The position numbers were made by a program, and so were the translations under genes. A model generated the notes under the pieces. The model did not search any database and had not been told where the DNA came from. It saw only the letters and a list, made by a program, of their open reading frames with translations. Shown here piece by piece: positions 8,520-16,299 of a stretch of DNA of 52,057 bases. Position 1 is the first letter of the stretch. Every line of letters begins with the position of its first letter. This stretch comes from CAZSAL01 sp964604825 (lineage in GTDB: Bacteria; Elusimicrobiota; Elusimicrobia; 2-01-FULL-59-12): NCBI GenBank assembly GCA_964604825.1, contig CAZSAL010000014.1, forward strand, positions 1 to 52,057, in the 5' to 3' direction.

Positions 8520-9121
8520 AAGATGGCCTCGAGATAGGGTTTCATGACTTTTTCCACGCGATCGACCCGGGCGTATTTCATGAGGCTGTCCACGCTGGAG
8601 CGTTTTCTCTGCCGGCAGAACTTGAGCGCTTCAATCGCGACATCGAGCCCGATCTTATTTCGGAATTTAAAACAGTCCGCGACCGTTTTTTCGGGAGAAT
8701 AGATTTTCATTGCGATGCCGTCTATAGTGTGAGTCTCAATGCCGCTTTCAAAGGCTTCGCTGGATAGCCATACGAATCGTGCCGGAGGAAAATGAAGTCG
8801 CGGTTTTTCGGCTCCTTTTCGGAGTGCGATATAGACCTCATGCGGAATCTGAGTTGTCAGGTCATGGAAGGCCAGAGCCGAGATGAGGCAAACGATCCCC
8901 TGGGGAATCTTCGATGCCGCCGTCGTGAGATCCGGTTTGGCCAGAGAGGGCAGTTTGGAGAGGCGATAGAGTCCTCTTCCAAGGGATTCGATCACTTTTT
9001 TTGATTTCATGGCATAGAGATCTCGCGGGTGGATACCCAGTTCAAGAGCCTGAGAGGTCCTGAGTATCCCTCCGTTTTGATCAAACACCGATATTTGTTT
9101 CGCGAAGTCGTTTTGTCCCAT
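8516..9121 (-). CDS. abiEi: AbiEi-type antitoxin and autorepressor
   Basis: AbiEi proteins neutralise AbiEii and repress their own operon through a winged-helix N-terminal domain. The 201-aa product begins with a helix-turn-helix-like region (residues about 1-55) containing GGILRTSQALELGIHPRDLY, then SLGRGLYRLSK. A C-terminal domain has AMKIYSPEKTVADCFKFRNKIG, typical of this antitoxin family. It precedes and overlaps the toxin gene. An inverted repeat lies just upstream at 9133-9164, as expected for autoregulation. Confidence 0.9.
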   Translation of the reverse strand: MGQNDFAKQISVFDQNGGILRTSQALELGIHPRDLYAMKSKKVIESLGRGLYRLSKLPSLAKPDLTTAASKIPQGIVCLISALAFHDLTTQIPHEVYIALRKGAEKPRLHFPPARFVWLSSEAFESGIETHTIDGIAMKIYSPEKTVADCFKFRNKIGLDVAIEALKFCRQRKRSSVDSLMKYARVDRVEKVMKPYLEAIL

Positions 9122-9132
9122 GCGTGGATAAT

Positions 9133-9164
9133 AATACCTATACCTGTTTACATCTATAGGTAAT
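9133..9164. promoter_or_regulatory. inverted-repeat operator upstream of abiEi
   Basis: AATACCTATA (9133-9142) and TATAGGTAAT (9155-9164) form a near-perfect inverted repeat with a 12-nt spacer, 12 nt upstream of the abiEi start. A/T-rich promoter-like sequence overlaps it. AbiEi antitoxins are known to bind inverted repeats in their own promoters, so this is the natural operator candidate. Confidence 0.6.
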
Positions 9165-9382
9165 ACTATCCAGCCTGCGGGCAGTTGTCAACGGATGAAT
9201 TCTGATGGTGTCCATTGCGCATTGGCGAGTAGTTCACCCTCTATCAAAGGAGCAGGCCGCAACGGGAAATATCCTTCTTCTGGCAGCATTCGCCCGGGTT
9301 TCTATTCCGTGGCCGTCAGTTCATAAAAGTCGGCGCACGCCACGCTTTCTCTATAATTTGAGTCGGGTTTTCTTCGGACGAG

Positions 9383-10375
9383 TTACCGGTCCATTTCAAG
9401 ACCGTCTTGACCGCGATTCTTTTCTGCGGATCCCCCTTGGTGGGGCATCGTTTCCTTGGCTTGTTCCAGCAATTCCTGGCGTCGGGACCGGGGTTTGGCC
9501 AGATTGCGTGAGTATCGTTCGAGATCGCCCGCCGCCTGCAGCAGCTTCTCGCGTTCTGCTCCGGATTTTTCTGATGCCGTTGTCCGAAACTGTCTGGCGC
9601 AGAGCAGGTAAGCCTCTTTTTCCAATTGATTCCGCGCGGCCATCGCTTTTTCCCAGGGCTTCATCCCGGGCTTGTCCGCAACTGCCTCCCGCGTGACCTC
9701 ATGGTCTGCCTTGATGACGACTCCTTTCCGGCGCAGATGATATACGGCCTGCCGTTCTCCTTTGGGACCTACGCCTCGCGATGCGCGGGAGGAAGCGGCC
9801 AGCCGGATTCCCTGTTCGCGTGCGGCTTTCGCGAACGTGTCGCGCAGCCGGTAGAGTTCCGGTTTATTGATTCGCAGCTTCTTTGAGGACTCCCTGCCGC
9901 GCATCTTGACGAGGGCGTGGGCATGAGGATGATTGCGGTCTTCGTGGATGCCGAATACCCATTCGTTGTTGGGGAAGGACCTTGCCAGAGTCGTTCTCAC
10001 CGAAACCCGGAGCGCCTCCACTTTGGACCCCGGCGGCAGTGAAAAGACGATGGCCACGGCATCGCGGCTTCGGGGTCGGGTATCGAAATCGCTTCCCCAG
10101 TCTTCGACCAGCATTCGTTGGTCCTCCTCTGTGGTCAGCTCCTGTCCGGTGTCTGTTTCCAGTGTTAGCTTGCCGTTGCGGCTGATGTAGCGCAGATGAC
10201 GGATCACGCGCGCTTTGCCGGTGGCGTAACTCGTGACTTTGACGACCGCCTGTGGAACACGTCGCGCCGAACGCAGCCGTTCAGCGGGCGAAATCCGGAT
10301 TTCGAAGTTTCGGCCCCGGACGTGGCGCGCGCGTCCGATGTCGAGAAGCGGTTCAGGATTCGGTTCTGGATTCAT
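9383..10375 (-). CDS. MOBP-like relaxase, VirD2/TraI(RP4) type
   Basis: The relaxase nicks the transferred strand at oriT and remains covalently attached through a tyrosine. The 330-aa product has KVTSY with Y50 as a candidate catalytic tyrosine, followed by RHLRYISRNGKL. The metal-binding motif III HEDRNHPHAHALVK contains H144, H149, H151 and H153. A conserved block around residues 166-190 includes INKPELYRLRDTFAKAAREQ. The C-terminal 100 residues are charged and helical, with no primase or helicase domain, so the protein is short compared with many relaxases. The start overlaps the upstream mobC-like gene by 4 nt. The nic-like sequence upstream agrees with a MOBP assignment. Confidence 0.88.
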   Translation of the reverse strand: MNPEPNPEPLLDIGRARHVRGRNFEIRISPAERLRSARRVPQAVVKVTSYATGKARVIRHLRYISRNGKLTLETDTGQELTTEEDQRMLVEDWGSDFDTRPRSRDAVAIVFSLPPGSKVEALRVSVRTTLARSFPNNEWVFGIHEDRNHPHAHALVKMRGRESSKKLRINKPELYRLRDTFAKAAREQGIRLAASSRASRGVGPKGERQAVYHLRRKGVVIKADHEVTREAVADKPGMKPWEKAMAARNQLEKEAYLLCARQFRTTASEKSGAEREKLLQAAGDLERYSRNLAKPRSRRQELLEQAKETMPHQGGSAEKNRGQDGLEMDR

Positions 10376-10743
10376 TCCGGACGGTTGCGCGAGCGGACAA
10401 TGATCGCTTGAAGTTCCTGTCGCAGGTCCTGGGTTTCTTTCAGGACGGTCTGTAAAAGTTGCAGGTCCTCTGGCAAGGGGAAACGCACTTTCCCGGAGTT
10501 GACGGCATGCTGCAGCTGATTCAGATTGATCCCTACGGACCGGACTTCCCGGAGCGCTTCCCGGAAGACATCCAGTTCCTGTCCGATCAAATAGGGCCCC
10601 AGTCCGGCCCGCTCACAGATCCATTTGCGGACGATTTTTGTGCGGTTGGTTTCGCCCATCTTCGCGGCATATTGGGTCAGTGCCTGGTCATCTGCTTCGG
10701 AGATGCGTACGGTTAAGTTTTTGGTCAATGAGTGCTGGCTCAT
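10372..10743 (-). CDS. mobC: MobC/TraJ-like relaxosome accessory protein
   Basis: Proteins of this type bind the oriT inverted repeat and help the relaxase reach nic. The 123-aa product has an N-terminal ribbon-helix-helix-like part, NLTVRISEADDQALTQYAAKMG. The hallmark VRSVGINLNQLQHAVN follows at residues 68-83, then a helical tail. It overlaps the relaxase start by 4 nt and begins about 30 nt from the nic-like site. The gene order oriT-mobC-relaxase is common in mobilisation modules. Confidence 0.87.
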   Translation of the reverse strand: MSQHSLTKNLTVRISEADDQALTQYAAKMGETNRTKIVRKWICERAGLGPYLIGQELDVFREALREVRSVGINLNQLQHAVNSGKVRFPLPEDLQLLQTVLKETQDLRQELQAIIVRSRNRPE

Positions 10744-10757
10744 TTAATAGGTCCTTC

Positions 10758-10827
10758 GGGCTTGAGTCAGTTTGGCAGGATACGCATTTTGCGTTGCAAA
10801 ATGCTGCACGTCCGCTGCCTCAAGCCC
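10758..10827. other. oriT: candidate origin of transfer (oriT) with MOBP-type nic
   Basis: Two nested perfect inverted repeats lie directly upstream of mobC: GGGCTTGAG (10758-10766) with CTCAAGCCC (10819-10827), and GCATTTTGC (10784-10792) with GCAAAATGC (10796-10804). On the minus strand the inner repeat is followed one base later by TATCCTGCC (10782-10774), which matches the RP4-type nic core TATCCTG/C. The predicted cut is between 10776 and 10775. The transferred strand would then be the minus strand, moving toward lower coordinates. Confidence 0.75.
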
Positions 10828-10858
10828 TTTCCCTTTCTTCATTTTCCTATGCCACAGC

Positions 10859-11350
10859 TTAAAATGACGCATCGCGGACCGGCAGGGTATCACAAGCGGA
10901 CGCCGCGAAAATCGAGGCTGAATTTTCCGCTGGGACGCTATTTTGTCTGGGATTTTGACCCTTTAAAAGGCGGATGGCAGTCATGCGCGCCGCCATCTGG
11001 GATCGCTGGATGTCCGTGTACTGACGCTTACGTTCCGCCTTGATCAACCGCAGAATAACGCCGACTCTTTTAAGGTCCGTTTCGAAGGTGATCCCCTCAT
11101 CGCAGATGCCGGTGCGGACGCACTGGGTATTCATAAACGAGATCAATCGCCGGGCTCTCGTGGCGGTCACAAAAACATGCAATCGGTCTTCGCTATAGGG
11201 ATAGACCATCCCGTGCTTTCCACGGATTTCAAAGTATCGCCACTGCTCTCCTCCGGCCAGAAACTCGCGCCGGTTTTCCCGGCTCTCGGCGTTCCAGGAT
11301 TCGTCCAGTCTCACGCGGTACCGGTCTCCAAAGCTCTTTTGCAGGTCCAT
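10859..11350 (-). CDS. unknown 163-aa protein between oriT and the regulatory operon
   Basis: I do not recognise this family. The ATG at 11350 was chosen because GGGGAGGA precedes it. An open extension to 11428 would cover the conserved promoter-like motif. The product is charged and likely cytoplasmic. The N-terminal two thirds contain REFLAGGEQWRYFEIRGKHG and RLHVFVTATRARRLISF, compatible with a mixed alpha/beta fold. A basic stretch near residues 108-130 is followed by a low-complexity tail. The gene stops next to the oriT region, so a transfer-related or regulatory role is possible but unproven. Confidence 0.65.
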   Translation of the reverse strand: MDLQKSFGDRYRVRLDESWNAESRENRREFLAGGEQWRYFEIRGKHGMVYPYSEDRLHVFVTATRARRLISFMNTQCVRTGICDEGITFETDLKRVGVILRLIKAERKRQYTDIQRSQMAARMTAIRLLKGQNPRQNSVPAENSASIFAASACDTLPVRDASF

Positions 11351-11398
11351 GAAATCCTCCCCAATTTTCTTTGTCTCTTCCGCTTTCAGCCTCCACCC

Positions 11399-11427
11399 AT
11401 TAGTTCCAGAACGCGGCGATTCCTTCA
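11399..11427 (-). promoter_or_regulatory. promoter-like motif TGAAGG-N17-ACTAAT, site 2
   Basis: Minus-strand TGAAGG (11427-11422) and ACTAAT (11404-11399) are separated by exactly 17 nt. Around the second box, TCTGGA precedes it and GGGTGGAGGCTGAAAG follows it, closely matching sites 1 and 3. The second box ends 48 nt before the ATG of the 163-aa gene, leaving a leader with a strong ribosome-binding site. Confidence 0.55.
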
Positions 11428-11579
11428 TTCCGTGCCGTTGTCAGGCCCGCTGGAAGTCGCCTGATTTCGCCGTGTTTCAGAAGAAGAAATTTCTTAAAAA
11501 GAGCAGCAGGCGGCGGTTGCCGGTTAACAAATCGGCAGATCTTTTCTACGGCGGCAATGGATACGAGTTCTGTGCGGGT

Positions 11580-12542
11580 CTAAGTGAGGCGGGAGTGCCG
11601 GTACGAGCAGACGGTCCACGCGTCTCTGAACAGCTTTTTGGCTTTCGAAACGCGCGACCAGACCGTGCCGGTCGGGACGTCGAGACGTTCGGCGATCACA
11701 TCATGGGGCATGTTTCTGACCACGCTCCATTCCAGAAGTTTGCGGTCCGGGGCGGGCAGGCGGGACACGACGTCCTGAATTTTTGGACGGTCGCTGTCGC
11801 GGAGAATCCCTTCCAGTCCGGGGTCCTCTTCAGACAGCCATTCCCCTTCTTCTCCCCCCAAAAGATCAACTGTGGGTCTGGCGGAGGAGTCCCGCCAGTA
11901 GCGCTTGAGCAGGCGCATGGCGATTCCATGCAGGTAGGTCTGGAAGGAGGATTGTCCCTGAAAGTCTTTCATCTTTTCGAAGGCGATGGAGAAGGTCGAG
12001 GAGACGATATCTTCGACCGCCGCTTTGTTTCTGAGCTGCTGCGAAAGGCTCCGCGAAAGAGGCTCACGGAATTGGCGCACCAGGACGTCGAAGGCCGCCC
12101 GGTTTCCGGACAGCGCGGCCTGGATCATCTGATATTCCGCCTCATCCGGGCCGATCACTGGACGGACCGATTTCCCGTGAAGTCCGGCTTCAACCCGTTC
12201 CAGAAGGTCTGGGGGATTAAAGGGCTTGGACAGGTAATCGTTCGCTCCGCAGGAGAAGCCGTTCCGCCACTCTTCGGGCCTGCGCCGCACGGTCAGCATC
12301 AGGACGGGAAGGTCTCTCCACCGCTCTTCGGTGCGCAGCCTTCGGCAGATGGAAAATCCATCCATATCCGGCAGATTGATATCGAGGAGGAGCAGCCCCG
12401 GCCTTTCGCGATCCAGCAGGCGCAGACCCTCTTCGCCGGTCCCCGCCACAGTGACGGAGAACCCCGCCTCCTGCAGAATGCACGTGACCAGTTTCTGATA
12501 ATCTTCTTCGTCTTCGATATAAACGATCTTGTTGTTTTCCAT
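11580..12542 (-). CDS. response regulator with ECF-type sigma factor output (REC-sigma fusion)
   Basis: This 320-aa protein joins an N-terminal receiver domain to an ECF-like sigma factor. The receiver (residues 1-122) has the acidic cluster IEDEED, phospho-acceptor D54 in LLLDINLPDMDG, T84 and K106 in SKPF. Sigma region 2 spans about 150-220, with AVEDIVSSTFSIAFEKMKDF and SSFQTYLHGIAMRLLKRYWRD. Region 4 spans about 255-310 and contains the helix-turn-helix IAERLDVPTGTVWSRVSKAKKLF. No anti-sigma gene is adjacent. The kinase gene ends 12 nt upstream, so phosphorylation by that kinase is the obvious input. PhyR has the opposite order and a non-DNA-binding sigma mimic, whereas here region 4 looks intact. 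It may drive the conserved TGAAGG-N17-ACTMAT motif, which is inference. Confidence 0.85.
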   Translation of the reverse strand: MENNKIVYIEDEEDYQKLVTCILQEAGFSVTVAGTGEEGLRLLDRERPGLLLLDINLPDMDGFSICRRLRTEERWRDLPVLMLTVRRRPEEWRNGFSCGANDYLSKPFNPPDLLERVEAGLHGKSVRPVIGPDEAEYQMIQAALSGNRAAFDVLVRQFREPLSRSLSQQLRNKAAVEDIVSSTFSIAFEKMKDFQGQSSFQTYLHGIAMRLLKRYWRDSSARPTVDLLGGEEGEWLSEEDPGLEGILRDSDRPKIQDVVSRLPAPDRKLLEWSVVRNMPHDVIAERLDVPTGTVWSRVSKAKKLFRDAWTVCSYRHSRLT

Positions 12543-12554
12543 TGGACCTTCTCC

Positions 12555-13964
12555 TTAGTTGAGCGCCTGCGCCACCGGTATTTCCGCCGCCGGGAGGGTA
12601 AAGAAAAAGGTGCTGCCCTGTCCCAGACGGCTCGTGACGCCGAGTTCGCCCCCGTGTTTTTGAATGAGCTCGCGGCAAATCGATAACCCGAGTCCCGTTC
12701 CCTTGGGACCCTGAACCTGACGGCGCGCATTTTGGACCTGTTCAAATTTATTGAAGATGGTGAGCTGATCCTTCAGATCGAGCCCGATCCCTGAATCCGT
12801 CACGCAGACCCGGAGGCTCTTCCGGGGAGCCAGATGTTCAATGCTGATTTCAATGTGCCCGCCGTCGGGGGTGAATTTGATGGCGTTGGACACGAGATTG
12901 ATCAGCACCTGCTGGATCTTTTCGGGGTCGGCCAGGGCTTTGGGAATATCGGCGGGGCACTCCAGATCGCTGGTTAGTTTACGTTCCTGCAGTTTGGCTT
13001 CGAAGAGTTTTAAGACGTCCTGGGCCACGATCGACACATCGATGGCCTGGCATTGAATCTGGATTTTCCCCCGCTCCAGCGCCGCCACATCGAGGAGGTC
13101 ATTGACGAACCGCGTCAGGCGCTGGGTGTTGACCCGGATCCGGTTCAAATGTTCGGTCAGCGCGCTTTCGCTCAGGCCTTTGGCACGTCCATGATCGATC
13201 AAATTCAAATACGATTCGATGGCACCCAGTGGCGACCGCAGTTCATGCGTCACCCCGGAGACGAAATCTTCTTTCATCTGGTCCAGCTCCCGAAGGCGGC
13301 TTGCCATGGATTGAAATGACCGGGCCAGAAACCCCAGCTCGTCTCCCCGCTCCTCTGTTTGTCCGAGGTCGAAGTCCCATTTTCCCTCACCGACCTGTTC
13401 TGCGCCACGGGCTAAATGCCGGATCGGACGGGTCCAGGAAAGGGCCATCGCAAAACAACCGGCCAGGCTCAGGAGCAGTCCGGTTCCGGCGGATTCCGCC
13501 ATGCGCCGGCGCAATCCGAAAAGACGCTGCTGGAGCAGGTCGTCGAGCTTTTGCTGGGAGAAGGTCACGGTGGCCGTTCCGAGGTCGCGCGATCCGATGC
13601 GCACGGGTTGACTTAAAGCGAGCAGGGAGGCGGCGTTGGGTACGGCGTCGGCTCCACGGTGTCCGATTCGATCCGGCCTGGAATTGGCCAGGATGCGGCC
13701 CGCCCTGTTGGTGACGCTCGCGCTCGTCATGGCTGGATTCCATTTCGGCAGAAGGCTCGCGTATTTCACCAGGAGCAGGTCGTCGTTGGCCAGAAACGAT
13801 TCTTCAGCGATGTGAGCCAGATTCGTGAGATCGCGCTCCTGTTCGGTCCGTAGCTCCTGCCGGATTTCCCGCTCTTCAGACCAGTAATAGGACAGGCTCA
13901 AAATAAAAATCATTCCCAGGAGGAGGCCCGAAACCATGAGCGCCAGCTTTGGAAATAGTTTCAT
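12555..13964 (-). CDS. membrane histidine kinase with HAMP domain
   Basis: This kinase is the apparent partner of the receiver-sigma protein. The ATG at 13964 follows AGGAGGTGTCCC and gives 469 aa. The open extension to 14168 overlaps the TPR gene. Transmembrane helix 1 is at about residues 8-27 and helix 2 at about 168-188. Between them is a roughly 140-residue extracytoplasmic sensor region without a motif I recognise. HAMP, HisKA (FVSGVTHELRSPLG) and HATPase (NLVSNAIKFT, DSGIGL, GTGLGLSI) domains follow in normal order. There is no receiver of its own. It lies 28 nt after the TPR gene in the same operon. Confidence 0.93.
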   Translation of the reverse strand: MKLFPKLALMVSGLLLGMIFILSLSYYWSEEREIRQELRTEQERDLTNLAHIAEESFLANDDLLLVKYASLLPKWNPAMTSASVTNRAGRILANSRPDRIGHRGADAVPNAASLLALSQPVRIGSRDLGTATVTFSQQKLDDLLQQRLFGLRRRMAESAGTGLLLSLAGCFAMALSWTRPIRHLARGAEQVGEGKWDFDLGQTEERGDELGFLARSFQSMASRLRELDQMKEDFVSGVTHELRSPLGAIESYLNLIDHGRAKGLSESALTEHLNRIRVNTQRLTRFVNDLLDVAALERGKIQIQCQAIDVSIVAQDVLKLFEAKLQERKLTSDLECPADIPKALADPEKIQQVLINLVSNAIKFTPDGGHIEISIEHLAPRKSLRVCVTDSGIGLDLKDQLTIFNKFEQVQNARRQVQGPKGTGLGLSICRELIQKHGGELGVTSRLGQGSTFFFTLPAAEIPVAQALN

Positions 13965-13992
13965 CGCAGGGACACCTCCTGATGGCTTCGCA

Positions 13993-15270
13993 TTACTCGG
14001 GAACCTCACGGTACATGGCGAGTTCTTTTCGAGCTTTATTGAAGGCGCTGACGAATTTGGGGTTTTCCGGATCAAGCTGTGCGGCGATCCGCCATTCGCG
14101 TTCGGCGTCTTCCAGTTTCCCGCTCGCATAGCGCACCAGCCCCGTTTCATAATGGAGCTGCGCGGCATGCGGATCGTGTTGGCGGGTCATTTCGGTTTCC
14201 ACGACGCTTAAGTACGACATCGCCTGCGGATTAGACGGGTCGAGCGCCAGAACCTCTCGGAAGGCTTTCCGGGCTTCGGGATATTGGTTTTTTTCAAGAG
14301 CGGACAGCCCTTTGGCGTAGGCGTCACTGGCGCGGTCTCGGTTGTCCTGGGTCAGGCGCTGCGTCCGCTCTTTTTCAATGTTGGCTTCGGATTGCGCCAG
14401 ATAGGTGCCCAGTTGGGGGTATTCCGGATTGATCAGCGCCAGCTTTTTGAAACTTGCCAGCGCCAGGGCATAAGAGCCTTTCTGGTAATAGGTCATCCCT
14501 TTCGAAAACAGGGCCTGTTCGTCCTGCTGGTGCTTCTTTTCGCCGACATACGCCAGAGCCGTTTTTTCATATGTTTCGAAATGAAGCAGGGCGAGTTCGT
14601 CAGAGAAATGGTTGGGTGGAACGGTCTTTTGAAGCGCCGCACGGGCCCTGGCCCAGGCGTCTGCGGCAACGGGGTAGTCGGCCTGACCATAGGCGTAAAA
14701 TCCTTCAAGGGCCGCGCGTTCCGCTGGAGCGAGATTTCCCGGGGCGTCGATTCGTTCATGGATCTGGGCCTGAAGATCGCTCAGCATCCGCTGCGCTTCG
14801 GCGTTCCCGGGGTCCTGCGCGATGACCTGCAGGACCATATCGTTGGCGGCGGCGAGATGCCCCAGGCGATCTTCCATCTGCGCCATGACGCATTCAGCGT
14901 GCAACGCTTCCTGACGATGGCGCGCCTCGGTTTGGCTGTTTTGGGCAATCGCCTGATCCACCGCTTTCGTATCCTGACGATTGCTGCCCAGACGCTTCGA
15001 AGCTTCGGTCAGCAGGGTCAGCCGTATGTCGCGGACCTGTTCCCGCTGATCGGAATCGATATTTTCCGCGATTAAATTGAGATAGGCATGGGCTTCTTTG
15101 TTCGCAGGGTCCGTGGCCAGGACCTGCAGGAAATTTCCCATCGCCGCCATCCAGCGGCGCTTCTCAAATTCGGCGATTCCTTGAGACAGGGCCGGATTTA
15201 AGGTGTCGGCAAAGCCGAGCCTTCCTGACAGAATAAGAAAACCGAATAGAACGCCCGCTCGCCGTTTCAC
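13993..15270 (-). CDS. secreted TPR-repeat protein
   Basis: The 425-aa product has a signal peptide (GVLFGFLILSGRLGFA) and is therefore exported or lipid-bilayer associated. I chose the GTG at 15270, which overlaps the preceding stop as GTGA. A TTG 12 nt upstream is possible. Tetratricopeptide repeats are visible at about residues 15-65, 265-305 and 325-415, for example YAKGLSALEKNQYPEARKAF and ALDPSNPQAMSYLSVVE. The middle is helical. TPR proteins act as scaffolds. Its position between surface proteins and the kinase suggests it carries envelope information to the kinase, which is inference. Confidence 0.85.
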   Translation of the reverse strand: MKRRAGVLFGFLILSGRLGFADTLNPALSQGIAEFEKRRWMAAMGNFLQVLATDPANKEAHAYLNLIAENIDSDQREQVRDIRLTLLTEASKRLGSNRQDTKAVDQAIAQNSQTEARHRQEALHAECVMAQMEDRLGHLAAANDMVLQVIAQDPGNAEAQRMLSDLQAQIHERIDAPGNLAPAERAALEGFYAYGQADYPVAADAWARARAALQKTVPPNHFSDELALLHFETYEKTALAYVGEKKHQQDEQALFSKGMTYYQKGSYALALASFKKLALINPEYPQLGTYLAQSEANIEKERTQRLTQDNRDRASDAYAKGLSALEKNQYPEARKAFREVLALDPSNPQAMSYLSVVETEMTRQHDPHAAQLHYETGLVRYASGKLEDAEREWRIAAQLDPENPKFVSAFNKARKELAMYREVPE

Positions 15271-16268
15271 TGTTTTTGGCAATATAAAACGGTGACGTAA
15301 GGTGGTAAATTGCTGGCGGCGGCCGTAGTCCCGCTATAGGTGTGTGTATGATCGGCTTTCCCCCAGTTGTTCCACTCGCTACCGCTGCCCTGACCGCTGC
15401 CGAAGACCACCGCCGAATCCGTATCACTCGGCGTTCCCGTTGTTCCTGCATAGGTATGGGTGTGCGTCGCCGACCCGCCCTGGTAGCCGTAAACTGGACC
15501 CCCCATGGGGAAAGCGTTATCCAGTGCCGTGAAGCGGTTCCATCCGCTGGGGCAACCGCCGGAGAACATCGCAATGAGGCCGCTTGGTACCGTAATTGCC
15601 TGAACATCGGGTCCGAGGTTGGCCTGGGTTACGGCCTGATTGGCCAGAACGGAGCTGGTCACGGCGCCGGGGGCCAGCGCAGCTGTGGTGACCGCTTGTG
15701 CGGCCAGTTGCGCAGGAGTGACGGCGGCTGCCGCAATCTGCGTCGTCGTCACAGAACCGTCTGCCAGATTGGTGGTCGTGACCGCCGCCGGTGCGAGTTG
15801 GGAAGAAGTAATCGTGCCGTTGGCAATCTGCGATGCCGTGATGGCTCCCGCCGCCAGTTTCGAGGTCGTGACCGAGCCGTCGGCTATTGAGGCGGTCGTG
15901 ACGGAGGCATCGATGACGCTCCCGCTCATTAGAGAATAGGCATTCGAGGTCACGGGCTCGCGCGGCAGTAGAACCTGTCCGGCCACCGAGACTTCGATGA
16001 AAGGCGTGACGTTCTGCCAGTCGACCCCCGTGGGCGAAAGAACCGCGGCAAACATGCCCTGTGTTACCGTGATCGGGACGTCGCCGCTCGACCAGTAGGC
16101 CGTGGTCCCGTCGGAGCTGGTGAGGCGGAAGGTCATCGTCACCGTCCCGTTCACCGGAATCCCCTGCTGCTTGATCGTTCCTTGATAGTTAATCTGTGCA
16201 GGGACGGACCCGGCATAAACGGCGGCGGCGCTGAATAACGTGATCAGTACGGCGCGTATTGTTTTCAT
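15267..16268 (-). CDS. secreted fibre-like protein with C-terminal tail-collar-like domain
   Basis: The 333-aa product has a signal peptide (about residues 1-19) and an N-terminal domain containing INYQGTIKQQGIPVNGTVTM. Residues about 130-225 consist of degenerate short repeats of the form VTTxxLAxGAVT, which resemble the triple-stranded shafts of fibres. The C-terminus (VPSGLIAMFSGGCPSGWNRF, then a GGSATHTHTYAGTTG segment) resembles phage tail-collar domains used for receptor or glycan binding. It appears to be a surface appendage or adhesin rather than a phage gene, since no phage morphogenesis genes are nearby. It sits inside the regulatory operon. Confidence 0.75.
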   Translation of the reverse strand: MKTIRAVLITLFSAAAVYAGSVPAQINYQGTIKQQGIPVNGTVTMTFRLTSSDGTTAYWSSGDVPITVTQGMFAAVLSPTGVDWQNVTPFIEVSVAGQVLLPREPVTSNAYSLMSGSVIDASVTTASIADGSVTTSKLAAGAITASQIANGTITSSQLAPAAVTTTNLADGSVTTTQIAAAAVTPAQLAAQAVTTAALAPGAVTSSVLANQAVTQANLGPDVQAITVPSGLIAMFSGGCPSGWNRFTALDNAFPMGGPVYGYQGGSATHTHTYAGTTGTPSDTDSAVVFGSGQGSGSEWNNWGKADHTHTYSGTTAAASNLPPYVTVLYCQKQ

Positions 16269-16299
16269 TGAAGTTCTTCTCCTTGATAGATAGATGACG

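Noticed and set aside
11349..12686. 445-aa open frame on the plus strand
   Set aside because: It lies antisense to the receiver-sigma gene, which has clear domains and a ribosome-binding site.
15640..15960. repetitive DNA that could suggest a repeat array or CRISPR
   Set aside because: The repeats are irregular, in frame and encode VTTxxLA-type protein repeats. There are no conserved direct repeats with spacers.
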